NCBI RefSeq assembly: GCF_021245805.1
Contig: NZ_JAJJNF010000001.1
Location: 124,001-188,000 of the forward strand
Origin: Mangrovimonas futianensis
GTDB lineage: Bacteria > Bacteroidota > Bacteroidia > Flavobacteriales > Flavobacteriaceae
Reading direction: 5' to 3'
DNA length: 64,000 nt
Below, piece by piece: positions 17,035 to 25,864 of this stretch; position 1 is the stretch's first letter; each line of letters opens with the position of its first letter. A model generated the notes under the pieces. That model saw nothing but the letters and a program-made list of their open reading frames with translations, ran no database searches and was not told the DNA's origin. The position numbers were made by a program, and so were the translations under genes.

Positions 17035-18084
17035 ATGAAACCTACTACTATCCCTATTTATGCCCTAGTTATAGGGGCTCTCCTTTTGACTGGTTGCCAG
17101 TCTATGAACCATCTTACCATGAGTGTGACAGAGCCTGCCCCTGTTCATGTATCTTCTCAAGTACAGCGTATTGGTATCCTTAACCGAAGTGAATCGACTT
17201 CCAACAAAACCTTAGATCAAATGGATCAAGTCTTTTCTCTGGAAGGAAAATTATTGGATAAAGAAGGTGCCCAACGTGTCGTTCAAGGCATTTCAGATGA
17301 ATTTAAAAAACTAAACCAGTTTGAGACGGTCACTTTTGTAGAAGCAGATCAAGTTGAAAATCCAGGCTTGGGAATTTTTCCTAGTAATATGTCTTGGGAA
17401 ACCGTCAATCAATTGTGTCAAAAATATCAGGTGGATGCATTATTTGTCCTATCATTTTATGATACGGATGCCCACATTACTTACAGCAATCAAACCGTAC
17501 AAAAGTTAAACGCTTTTGGCCTTAAAATTCCTGTGATTGAGCATACGGCCAAAATAACAACCAATATTAAAGCTGGTTTTAGAGTTTATAATAATCTTAC
17601 CAAAGAAATACTGGATGAGTTTGTAATTGACCAATGGTCTACTTCAGTAGGCAAAGGTGTAAATCCTGCCAAAGCGCTAGAGGCCATCAGTGGACGCAAA
17701 GAAAATGTACTTCAAATAAGTGACCACTTAGGACATGATTATGCCTTACGAACCTTTCCATATAAAATTCGCGTGACTCGTGAATACTACGTAAAAGGTA
17801 CGGAAAATTTCGAAATTGCAAAAAGGCGAGCTCAAACAGGAAATTGGGATGGCGCTGCAGAGCTTTGGGAAATGGAAACCAACAATCGTAAAGCAAAAGT
17901 AGCGGGACGCGCTTGTTATAACATGGCCATTATCAACGAGATTAATGGTGATTTAGAGGCAGCAACTTCTTGGGCTTCTAAAGCCTATACCGATTATGAA
18001 GACGGTAATGCCTTACGATATTTAAAGGTTCTTAATAATCGAATTGCTAAAAGTCAAGTTTTGGTGTATCAAGAAAATGATTGA
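17035..18084 (+). CDS. DUF6340-like lipoprotein
   Basis: 349 aa. Lipobox LLLTGC with Cys at about residue 21. The middle (residues 60-200) contains alternating strands like a periplasmic GNA1162/LpoB-type fold (RIGILNRSE, VDALFVLSFYDT). The last 90 residues are helical and TPR-like (AQTGNWDGAAELWEME, ACYNMAIINEINGDLEAA). It matches what I know of the DUF6340 lipoproteins of Bacteroidota. Function unknown; TPR helices suggest a protein-binding role in the envelope. Confidence 0.75.
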   Translation: MKPTTIPIYALVIGALLLTGCQSMNHLTMSVTEPAPVHVSSQVQRIGILNRSESTSNKTLDQMDQVFSLEGKLLDKEGAQRVVQGISDEFKKLNQFETVTFVEADQVENPGLGIFPSNMSWETVNQLCQKYQVDALFVLSFYDTDAHITYSNQTVQKLNAFGLKIPVIEHTAKITTNIKAGFRVYNNLTKEILDEFVIDQWSTSVGKGVNPAKALEAISGRKENVLQISDHLGHDYALRTFPYKIRVTREYYVKGTENFEIAKRRAQTGNWDGAAELWEMETNNRKAKVAGRACYNMAIINEINGDLEAATSWASKAYTDYEDGNALRYLKVLNNRIAKSQVLVYQEND

Positions 18085-18478
18085 AAAGTATTCTCAAGGA
18101 TACCTTTTAACCCATTGTTTTGATTGACCTGAAATCAAGAAATTCAGCTTTAAAATTTACGCTATTCTAGTGCCTCTTTTTAAAGAAAGGATTGCTTTGA
18201 AGCAGTTTGTTTCTAATGTAGGTTAAAAGCATTTAGCATAAATAACCTAGGAAAAGGGCAGACTTTTTTACCATCTACAATCATTTCCAAAGATACATGA
18301 CCAAAGGAGTTCATAGATATTAGCTCATCGGGAGACTAATTATTTTCCTGTCATATACCTCTCTAAAAGTAAATTCAACAGTTAATGCTTCTCAAAATGA
18401 GAATTTATTAAAAATCGAATTGCCCTTACACATGTAAGAAATATTTTACTACTTTAAAGACTCTCTTTAAACATAACT
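18085..18478. other. 394-bp gap without a gene
   Basis: No supported reading frame or RNA gene. It holds a short dyad CTTACA-CA-TGTAAG at 18425-18438 and a small hairpin TTCTCA-AAA-TGAGAA at 18389-18403, both close upstream of the T9SS protein gene. They could be operator sites but are too short to call. Confidence 0.3.
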
Positions 18479-20185
18479 ATGAAAAAATATTACCTTCTCC
18501 CGTTTATTTTAATCACTTTTAGTTTACAAGCACAGATTCCTAATGTTAATTGGTTTGGACACGTGGGCGGTTCTGTATTAGATCAAGTAAACTCCATTAC
18601 CCTCAATTCTGAAAATGATTTTTTAATAACTGGATATTATGGTTCTAATAGCGAATTTGATTGGATAAATTCCGACTACACCCTAACAGGCATGAGTGGT
18701 AATGATGCTTTTTTAGCTAAATATACCAACGAGGGTATTATTGAATGGGCTGTTAAATTTGGTGGAAATTTAAATGATGGTGGAGGTGATGTTGCTGTAG
18801 ATAACTCGAATAATGTGTATTCGGTTGGGACTTTTACAAATACAGGCGATTTTGACCCAGGGCCCAATACTTACAATTTAACCTCTACTCAAGGCGCATA
18901 TTCATGGATTGACATCTACATATCAAAACTGGATACGGATGGTAATTTTGTATTTGCCAAACAAATTATGGGAGAGGCAGTTAAAAGACCCAGCGCCATA
19001 AAAGTAGATACAGCCGGTAATTTTTATGTTGTAGGGTATTACAATAACCCGCTTACCTTGCCATCTGGAGGTATTATTGACATTCCCACTCCAGACGACT
19101 TGAGTCTCTATTCAATGTTTATTATAAAATTTGATGCAAATGGTGATGTTGTATGGTATCATAACCTAGGTGAAGCCAGTAACTTGCAACGCATTGAAAC
19201 CTTAGACCTAGATGCCAATGGAAACCTATATATAGGAGGGCAATTTCATACCGAAACAGATTTTGACCCAGGTGCTGGAGAGGTTATACTCACCCCACAC
19301 ACAATGAATTATTCTGATATGTTTATTTTAAAATTAGATTCAGATGGAAACTTTGTATGGGTGAAACAATTTGGAGGAGATAATACCAACTCTCTTCGAG
19401 GTTTAAAAGTTTCTGAAACTGGAGATATTTATGCGACTGGTTATTTTTATGGCATGGTTGATTTTGACCCTAATGCTGGTGAACATCAAGTAACCTCAGC
19501 TCCTGATACGGGATACAACCCCTTTCTATTCAAGCTTGACAATACGGGGAGTTTTCAATGGGTAAAAGATTTTAGAGGTAATGGAAGAGGGTATACCGTA
19601 TCCACCTCGGCAGAAGGACAGGTATTTTTAGGAGGCGATTTTAATAACACCTGTGATTTTAGTGGTGGATTAGAAACCGCTGTCATTACGCCCGAAGGCG
19701 ATATCGATGGTTTTATAGCTGCTTATGATGCCGCTTCTGGAGATATGATTTGGGTGAAGACCATGGGATCTGATCTAGAGGCTAGAGTGACTGCTCTTGA
19801 CGTTGACCAAGAAGGAGCTCTTTTTGCCGTTGGTAGTTTTGATGAATTTGGACATATTAGCAACGACGTAGATGACGTAACTGTAACAGGAAATGGCATG
19901 AAAGACGGCTTTGTTTTGAAAATAAGCGAAGAAGAGCTGAGTTTGCCCGAAGTAACTACAGATGTATTTTATCTATATCCGAACCCCGTTTCAGATTTGG
20001 TATCGTTTCATCTACCAAACGACTATCAAGCCATTAGTATAAAAATATATAATCTGACAGGTCAACTTGTGCATCAGGAACGTTATCAATCGCAAATTTC
20101 CTTAAAACATTTGGCTTCTGGTCTATACATCATGCAACTAGAAAATAACTCTCAAAAACTAACAGGCAAATTAGTGAAACAATAA
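18479..20185 (+). CDS. T9SS-exported repeat (propeller-like) protein with type A sorting domain
   Basis: 568 aa. Signal peptide MKKYYLLPFILITFSLQAQ. The body is a series of SBBP-like repeats of about 50-60 residues, each with a form of GNLYIGGQF, DFDPGAG and FILKLDSDGNFVWVKQFGG, predicted to form a beta-propeller. The last about 75 residues are a type A C-terminal sorting domain (LYPNPVSDL, IYNLTGQLV, LASGLYIMQL). It should be carried to the cell surface by the T9SS. Binding target unknown; no enzyme motif. Confidence 0.85.
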   Translation: MKKYYLLPFILITFSLQAQIPNVNWFGHVGGSVLDQVNSITLNSENDFLITGYYGSNSEFDWINSDYTLTGMSGNDAFLAKYTNEGIIEWAVKFGGNLNDGGGDVAVDNSNNVYSVGTFTNTGDFDPGPNTYNLTSTQGAYSWIDIYISKLDTDGNFVFAKQIMGEAVKRPSAIKVDTAGNFYVVGYYNNPLTLPSGGIIDIPTPDDLSLYSMFIIKFDANGDVVWYHNLGEASNLQRIETLDLDANGNLYIGGQFHTETDFDPGAGEVILTPHTMNYSDMFILKLDSDGNFVWVKQFGGDNTNSLRGLKVSETGDIYATGYFYGMVDFDPNAGEHQVTSAPDTGYNPFLFKLDNTGSFQWVKDFRGNGRGYTVSTSAEGQVFLGGDFNNTCDFSGGLETAVITPEGDIDGFIAAYDAASGDMIWVKTMGSDLEARVTALDVDQEGALFAVGSFDEFGHISNDVDDVTVTGNGMKDGFVLKISEEELSLPEVTTDVFYLYPNPVSDLVSFHLPNDYQAISIKIYNLTGQLVHQERYQSQISLKHLASGLYIMQLENNSQKLTGKLVKQ

Positions 20186-20226
20186 AAAAAGGTCCAAGAT
20201 AATATCTCAATGAACTTTGAAACACC

Positions 20227-21201
20227 TTATTCTGGAAAACCATTTAAAGACTTAGTTTCCAATTCACCATTCTCATTTTCAAAAATTAAAAAAACTTGAA
20301 GTTCGGGATGAGAGACCAAGAATTCCTCTATACGATCCATTCCCATACTTTTAAAGGCCGTGGCATAGGCATCAGCAGTCATACAATTCTCTGCAATGAC
20401 CGAAATGCTCAATAAGTTTGTTTTACTAGGGTAACCTGTTTTTGTATCGATAATATGGGAATACCGGTTGCCTAGAGAATCAACCTTGAACTTCCTGTAG
20501 GTTCCTGAAGTAGCCATAGCCGCATTTTCTAAATCGATGGTACGCATGACGGATTGACTTCCATCAAAATGAGGCATTTCAACACCTACTTTCCATAGGC
20601 TTTCCTTTTGAGCGTTATAACCTCTACATCTTATTTCACCTCCTATCTCGACCAAATAATTATTGACTTGCTTGCTTTCTAAAAATTCTCCAATGACATC
20701 CACACCATAACCCTTAGCAATGGCATTAAAATCAATAAAAGCATTTGGAACTGTTTTCTTCACATGGTTATCAACAATTCCCATTCTATTAAAACCTACT
20801 GATTTCATCAAACTATCTACTTGGGTACTGTCAATATTTTGAATAGCGCCTTCAGGACCAAAATCCCATGCATTAACCACTCCTCCTATCGTAGGGTCAA
20901 ATGCACCTTCGGTATATCTATAAATAAGCTTAGAGGCCTCAAAAACCGTTTTAAAATGATTGTCAAGTTCGACATCTTCTCCTCGATTTATCCTTGAAAT
21001 TTTAGAATCTTCAATATATGTAGACATCGATTCATTGACTTCATTAAAAAGCCTATTGAAATCTTTCTGATAATTTTCAGTTCCTTCATAAATCACAGAA
21101 TAGGACGTGCCGAAAACAGGTCCAGACAACTTAGTGTTTTGAGGTGGTTTGGAACAAGAAAAAGCTATTAATAAAAATAGGGCAAGTAACGAATATTTCA
21201 T
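20227..21201 (-). CDS. apbE: FAD:protein FMN transferase, lipoprotein
   Basis: 324 aa. Signal peptide with lipobox LIAFSC. ApbE transfers FMN from FAD to a threonine in target proteins. Motifs: GTSYSVIYEG at the start, FDPTIGGVVNAWDFG, FIDFNAIAKGYGVD, the YLVEIGGEIRCRG nucleotide site, SHIIDTKTGYP and NCMTADAYATAF metal ligand. Its natural targets, NqrB and NqrC, are encoded 4-7 kb upstream on the same strand. The start codon directly abuts the stop of the 125-aa gene before it (TAAATG), so the two are co-translated. Confidence 0.95.
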   Translation of the reverse strand: MKYSLLALFLLIAFSCSKPPQNTKLSGPVFGTSYSVIYEGTENYQKDFNRLFNEVNESMSTYIEDSKISRINRGEDVELDNHFKTVFEASKLIYRYTEGAFDPTIGGVVNAWDFGPEGAIQNIDSTQVDSLMKSVGFNRMGIVDNHVKKTVPNAFIDFNAIAKGYGVDVIGEFLESKQVNNYLVEIGGEIRCRGYNAQKESLWKVGVEMPHFDGSQSVMRTIDLENAAMATSGTYRKFKVDSLGNRYSHIIDTKTGYPSKTNLLSISVIAENCMTADAYATAFKSMGMDRIEEFLVSHPELQVFLIFENENGELETKSLNGFPE

Positions 21202-21579
21202 TTAGTTCAAATTGGTTTCTACTACTTGAATACCATTATATTCCATAAGGTATTCTTCATTGAGGTAAATGGGTAAATCTTCGCCATTGGGATTTCCCAA
21301 ACCTACGCCGGCATAAAGTACTTTCGCATTCTTTTCACGAGCATGCTTCTTGAAAGACTCCATCCATAGCACATCATAATTGTTTGGATTTTCTGGTAGC
21401 ATTACAACCTTTACAATTACAAAATAGTATTGAGCATTTTTATCAATGCAAACAAACTGAGGGTGTCGTTTCATTTTACTATTGACCGCTATAAACTCAA
21501 AACCTCTTTGTTCTAAGTCCTTACCTACATGGTTCATAGCTAAATTATGCATTTCCTGTTTAGACAGTGGCTTTCCCAT
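21202..21579 (-). CDS. conserved small cytoplasmic protein upstream of apbE
   Basis: 125 aa, no signal peptide or membrane helix. Core RGFEFIAVNSKMKRHPQFVCI, YYFVIVKVVMLPENP and FKKHAREKNAKVLYAGVGLGN suggest an alpha/beta fold like endonuclease or Mrr-like domains, but no catalytic set is certain. It is translationally linked to apbE and near nqr. Public records often label such proteins as NQR subunit F from position alone; nothing in the sequence supports that name. Confidence 0.7.
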   Translation of the reverse strand: MGKPLSKQEMHNLAMNHVGKDLEQRGFEFIAVNSKMKRHPQFVCIDKNAQYYFVIVKVVMLPENPNNYDVLWMESFKKHAREKNAKVLYAGVGLGNPNGEDLPIYLNEEYLMEYNGIQVVETNLN

Positions 21580-21762
21580 GCCACAAAGGTATTACAAAAC
21601 CCCTAGAAAATGCAAAGAATTCCTACCTATGGCCAACGTCTTTAATACATAATTCTGGATATGCCATTAGCATGTTATCAAAAGCATATAATCGAATTTT
21701 AATAAACCTATAACCACCCGATTCAAATAAATTCTGTAATTTAAGGATCATATTCAAAAACT

Positions 21763-22218
21763 ATGAGAACAAGTAACCGGTTTAATTGTGCCATAGAAAA
21801 GTTATACCAGGCATTCCACAGCAATAGACTACACCCCGAATGTTGTAAACAATGTGCCGTAGGTAATATATTGGATGGTCAAGATTTTTGGAAACACTTG
21901 TCAGACGATCATGGCTCTACCCAATTAAATCTACTTGGAAAGCTTCACCAGGCAAAAGGAAAACGCTTCAATGGATATACTCCACAAGAGTTACTTTACA
22001 TCGAAGTTTCATTTTTAAATGCCTGTGGTTATGAATTACCCGTGCATTACAGAAATAATAAACCTGATAACCCTCAGGATAAAGATTTACTTTTTCAAGG
22101 CCTATCAGCAGTGGTGAGTACTTTGTGTGAATTGGATCAAATTCCAGATGTTATGGATTGTACACAACTGTTTAAATTCAGGGCAAAAAGCAAAAAAGCT
22201 TCAGAGCTAATCGTATAA
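21763..22218 (+). CDS. conserved hypothetical protein with cysteine-rich N-terminus
   Basis: 151 aa, cytoplasmic. Four to five Cys in the first 45 residues (FNCAIEK, HPECCKQCAVG) could bind a metal or cluster; a later LYIEVSFLNACGYELP segment follows. It is convergent with nqrF, with a shared terminator, and divergent from the 125-aa gene. I recognise it only as a flavobacterial family found next to nqr; function unknown. Confidence 0.65.
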   Translation: MRTSNRFNCAIEKLYQAFHSNRLHPECCKQCAVGNILDGQDFWKHLSDDHGSTQLNLLGKLHQAKGKRFNGYTPQELLYIEVSFLNACGYELPVHYRNNKPDNPQDKDLLFQGLSAVVSTLCELDQIPDVMDCTQLFKFRAKSKKASELIV

Positions 22219-22253
22219 AAAAGCCGATTCCAAATGGAATCGGCTTTTCTTTT
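22217..22253. terminator. bidirectional terminator between the 151-aa gene and nqrF
   Basis: Perfect 13-bp stem AAAAGCCGATTCC / GGAATCGGCTTTT with loop AAAT. Suited to end both convergent transcripts, including the nqr operon. Confidence 0.9.
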
Positions 22254-22282
22254 CTAAAATATATTTTTGATTTGGTATTATT

Positions 22283-23590
22283 CTATCCCCCGAAGTCATC
22301 AAATCGGATATTCTCATCTGGGATACCAAAATCTTGTCCCATTTTCTCCACTGCTTTATTCATTAATGGAGGTCCACAGAAGTATAATTCGATATCTTCT
22401 GGTGCATCATGATGATTCAAATAATTTTCAATCACACAATTGTGTATGAATCCAACAAAACCATCACCAGGTGCATCTATATTCTCTTTTACTTTCCAGT
22501 TATCTTCTGGTAAAGGCTCAGATAGTGCCAAGTAGAACTTAAAGTTAGGGAATTCTCTTTCTAATTCTCTAAAGTGCTCTAAGTAGAATAACTCACGCTT
22601 AGAACGACCACCATACCAATAAGTCACTTTTCTACCAGTTCTTAAAGTTTTGAATAAGTGGTATAAGTGTGAACGCATTGGCGCCATACCAGCTCCACCA
22701 CCAACGTATAACATTTCAGCCTCTGACTCATTAATAAAGAACTCTCCATAAGGTCCTGAAATAATAACTTTATCTCCTGGCTTTTGATTAAAAATGTATG
22801 AAGAGGCAATTCCTGGATTTACATCCATCCAACCATTTTTAGCTCGATCCCATGGCGGAGTTGCAATACGAACGTTCAACATAATATCACGTCCTTCTGC
22901 TGGATAAGAAGCCATAGAGTAAGCTCTCTCAACAGTATCATCATTTTTCATCACTAATGGCCATAAACCAAATTTATCCCATTCAGCTTGAAACTTATCA
23001 GGCGTTTCATGCTCTTCAGGGTGAGCAGTGATATCAATATCTTTATAATTAATTGTACATGGAGGAATTTCTATCTGAATGTATCCTCCTGCCTTATAAT
23101 TCATATCTTCAGGAATACGTACAACAAACTCCTTAATAAAAGAAGCCACATTGTAATTACGAATCACTTCAGCTTCCCATTTTTTGATACCAAAAATTTC
23201 TTCTGGAATTTCAATTTCCATGTCTTGCTTTACCTTCACTTGGCATCCAAGACGGGCTCCTTCTTTCAATTCTTTTCTAGTAAAGTGAGGCGTTTCAGTT
23301 GGCAATGCTTCACCTCCTCCAGACAATACATGACATTCACATTGAATACATGTACCTCCACCACCACATGCTGATGGTAAAAATATTTTCGCATTTCCTA
23401 AAGTAGACAATAAAGTTCCTCCAGAAGCTACCTCTATTTCCTTTTCACCATTAATTTTAATGGTTACAGGACCTGATGGAGATAGTTTTTGCTTGACAAA
23501 TAATAACAGGGCAACCAATAGAATGGTTACTATTAAAAAGGCGGCTACCGTTGCTACTACAGTTCCTAATGTACCTGCGGCTAAAATCAT
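22283..23590 (-). CDS. nqrF: Na+-translocating NADH:quinone reductase subunit F
   Basis: 435 aa. Takes electrons from NADH into the complex. One N-terminal membrane helix (residues about 5-30), a 2Fe-2S ferredoxin domain with Cys75, Cys81, Cys84 and Cys116 (CGGGGTCIQC, then RLGC), then a ferredoxin reductase-like FAD domain (RAYSMASYP) and NADH site (GGGAGMAPMRSH) ending in DDFGG. It is the last gene of the operon and starts 1 bp after nqrE. Confidence 0.98.
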   Translation of the reverse strand: MILAAGTLGTVVATVAAFLIVTILLVALLLFVKQKLSPSGPVTIKINGEKEIEVASGGTLLSTLGNAKIFLPSACGGGGTCIQCECHVLSGGGEALPTETPHFTRKELKEGARLGCQVKVKQDMEIEIPEEIFGIKKWEAEVIRNYNVASFIKEFVVRIPEDMNYKAGGYIQIEIPPCTINYKDIDITAHPEEHETPDKFQAEWDKFGLWPLVMKNDDTVERAYSMASYPAEGRDIMLNVRIATPPWDRAKNGWMDVNPGIASSYIFNQKPGDKVIISGPYGEFFINESEAEMLYVGGGAGMAPMRSHLYHLFKTLRTGRKVTYWYGGRSKRELFYLEHFRELEREFPNFKFYLALSEPLPEDNWKVKENIDAPGDGFVGFIHNCVIENYLNHHDAPEDIELYFCGPPLMNKAVEKMGQDFGIPDENIRFDDFGG

Positions 23591-23591
23591 G

Positions 23592-24341
23592 TTACTCGTT
23601 TACTTTAGTATTATTAGCTAATGTTTTTACTTCTTCTTTAACCTCTTCCTTTACCACTTCTTCATTTGGTGTTGCGGGTTGCTCTATGACAGCAGATTTC
23701 TCCTCCTTCTTTCCAGCATCATCTCCACCTGTCAACATACCTCCAAAACTCATAAAACCGATGGCCATAAGCCCAGTAATGATAAAGGTGATACCTAATC
23801 CTCGTAATGGAGCAGGCACGTTTGAATATCTAATTTTCTCACGGATAGCAGCAATGGCCAAAATAGCCAAGAACCAACCTATACCAGAAGAAATTCCATA
23901 ATTAAAGGCCAAACCTATAGAAGGAATTTCTCTAGACTGCATGAATAATGAACCACCCAAGATGGCACAGTTAACAGCAATCAATGGCAAGAAAATACCT
24001 AAAGAATTATACAACGCTGGAGAAAATTTCTCTACTACGATTTCTACCAGTTGAACCATGGTTGCAATGGTAGCAATAAACATAATAAAAGAAAGGAAAC
24101 TTAAATCATAAGAAGCATATTCTTCTCCTAACCATTTTAAAGCACCTGGTTGAAGTACATATTGATCAAGTAACCAGTTTACCGGCACAGTTACAGCTAA
24201 TACGAAAATAACTGCTGCCCCTAGACCAACTGCTGTACTTACTTTTTTAGATACCGCAAGGTAAGAACACATCCCAAGGAACGTGGCAAATACCATGTTA
24301 TCTATAAATATTGATTTGAAAAATAATTCTACGTGTTCCAT
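23592..24341 (-). CDS. nqrE: Na+-NQR subunit E, with charged C-terminal tail
   Basis: 249 aa; the family norm is about 200. Six membrane helices, with the Fe-binding Cys in LGMCSYL and in AVNCAILGG, the pair partner of NqrD. After the last helix (about residue 205) comes a 40-residue tail rich in Glu and Lys (GKKEEK, EEVVKEEVKEEVK) not found in Vibrio NqrE. A 73-bp gap separates it from nqrD, unlike the 1-4 bp gaps elsewhere in the operon. Confidence 0.96.
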   Translation of the reverse strand: MEHVELFFKSIFIDNMVFATFLGMCSYLAVSKKVSTAVGLGAAVIFVLAVTVPVNWLLDQYVLQPGALKWLGEEYASYDLSFLSFIMFIATIATMVQLVEIVVEKFSPALYNSLGIFLPLIAVNCAILGGSLFMQSREIPSIGLAFNYGISSGIGWFLAILAIAAIREKIRYSNVPAPLRGLGITFIITGLMAIGFMSFGGMLTGGDDAGKKEEKSAVIEQPATPNEEVVKEEVKEEVKTLANNTKVNE

Positions 24342-24414
24342 TTGATATTAGTTTTTAGTTTCTTGTTATTAGTTGCTTGCCTTTAGACCATCAACCTCTA
24401 ACCATAAACTAAAT
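24342..24414. repeat. REP-like inverted repeat inserted between nqrD and nqrE
   Basis: 73 bp without coding sense. Outer arms TTTAGTTT (24354-24361) and AAACTAAA (24406-24413) are perfectly complementary, and further TTAGTT copies lie inside. Such TTAGTTT-type sequences are common dispersed intergenic elements in flavobacteria, as far as I recall. Confidence 0.45.
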
Positions 24415-25059
24415 TTAGTCTTCAATTAAATCTTTATTTCTACTACGTTGTACCCAAATAATGATACCCACAACAATCAAGGCCATAGGCGACAATAACA
24501 TAAATCCGTTATTCTCGTAACCTATTGAATACAAACCTGTCTTTTCAATTGGGTCTCCTAAAACTTTAAATCCTAATAAAGTTCCAGAACCTAAAAGCTC
24601 TCTAAAGAAACCAACGATTACAAGGATTAATCCATATCCAGCGGCGTTACCAATCCCGTCAAGGAAAGATCTCCATGGTCCGTTACCTAGGGCAAAAGCT
24701 TCAAAACGTCCCATAATGATACAGTTGGTAATAATTAATCCCACGAATACCGAAAGGGTTTTACTCAATTCATAAGAGAAGGCTTTTAAAACCTGATCTA
24801 CTATAATTACCAAGGCAGCTACTACAACCAACTGCACAATAATTCTAATTTTTGAAGGTATAATGTTACGTATTAAAGAAATAACTACGTTACCAATTCC
24901 TAACACGGCCATTACCGAAATAGCCATTACAATAGAAGCTTTTAATTGCGCTGTAATTGCTAAAGCTGAACATATTCCTAATACCTGAATAGTAATAGGG
25001 TTGTTATCTGCTAATGGATCTGTAATTAACTTGGCGTCTTTTTTAGATAAAAGTCCCAT
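24415..25059 (-). CDS. nqrD: Na+-NQR subunit D
   Basis: 214 aa, six membrane helices. Forms with NqrE the membrane pair that holds an iron or 2Fe-2S centre between them: Cys in LGICSAL and in ITNCIIMGR. GRFEAFALGNG is a family hallmark. Starts 3 bp after nqrC. Confidence 0.97.
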   Translation of the reverse strand: MGLLSKKDAKLITDPLADNNPITIQVLGICSALAITAQLKASIVMAISVMAVLGIGNVVISLIRNIIPSKIRIIVQLVVVAALVIIVDQVLKAFSYELSKTLSVFVGLIITNCIIMGRFEAFALGNGPWRSFLDGIGNAAGYGLILVIVGFFRELLGSGTLLGFKVLGDPIEKTGLYSIGYENNGFMLLSPMALIVVGIIIWVQRSRNKDLIED

Positions 25060-25062
25060 AAA

Positions 25063-25860
25063 TTAATTGTTTTTTAAATTATCAAAATAAGGCTTGTAAA
25101 GCTTCAAATCACTTTTCAACATGGCTGCTACACCGTTTCCAGTAATAGTAGCACCTGCTATGGCATCAACCGCGTTATCTTCTTTGTCTTCATTCTTAGG
25201 ATCGGCATTACCTTTAGCAACATCAATTCCTTTAAATGATCCTTGAGACAACAAATACTCACCAGTAAAATCATCCATAAAGAAACGCTCTTTAATATTG
25301 GCTCCTAAACCAGGTGTCTCACCAGCATGATCAAAAAATACGCCTTGTACGACCATATTTTCATCCATTGAAACAAATCCCCAAATAGCATCCCATAATC
25401 CTTTACCATAAACTGGAGCGATGTAAAAGGTTTTTCCATCCTTCTCTCCTATGAATAAAGGCAAACGTCTTTGTTCTTTATTTGCTTTCTCTTTTTTGAT
25501 GTCCATTAAATAAACATCAGTTCCATAGTCATCTTTAGGTTGGGTTTCATAATCCTTAACGATTTCTCCACCTTCTACTTCTTTAATAACTGAACCATTA
25601 AGGTCTAGAACCAATTGCTTTTTGATGTACTCATTGAAAAGCTCTGGTGCTTGGTTAGCATCCACAAACACAGCGCTACTCTCGTCATTATTATTGACAC
25701 CCATAGCATAAAGTATGTTTTGCTGCTTTTCAATCTGCTTATTCTTATCAATTCTTGGTCTTAAAGATGAAGCCGTAAAAGCCAACAATGCTCCAACTAT
25801 AATCACCATTGCAACGGCAAATAATACGGTATATACGTTACTGTCTGTTTTATTACTCAT
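25063..25860 (-). CDS. nqrC: Na+-NQR subunit C (covalent FMN)
   Basis: 265 aa. One N-terminal membrane helix (residues about 12-32) and a periplasmic FMN-binding domain. The ApbE flavinylation motif is AIAGATIT near residue 233, with the acceptor Thr in the GAT core. GKGLWDAIWGFV and ETPGLGANI are typical. Depends on apbE in this window for its cofactor. Confidence 0.97.
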   Translation of the reverse strand: MSNKTDSNVYTVLFAVAMVIIVGALLAFTASSLRPRIDKNKQIEKQQNILYAMGVNNNDESSAVFVDANQAPELFNEYIKKQLVLDLNGSVIKEVEGGEIVKDYETQPKDDYGTDVYLMDIKKEKANKEQRRLPLFIGEKDGKTFYIAPVYGKGLWDAIWGFVSMDENMVVQGVFFDHAGETPGLGANIKERFFMDDFTGEYLLSQGSFKGIDVAKGNADPKNEDKEDNAVDAIAGATITGNGVAAMLKSDLKLYKPYFDNLKNN

Positions 25861-25864
25861 TGTC

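Noticed and set aside
22988..23374. 128-codon plus-strand frame inside nqrF
   Set aside because: Shadow of nqrF: no homology to known families and composition follows the opposite-strand codons.
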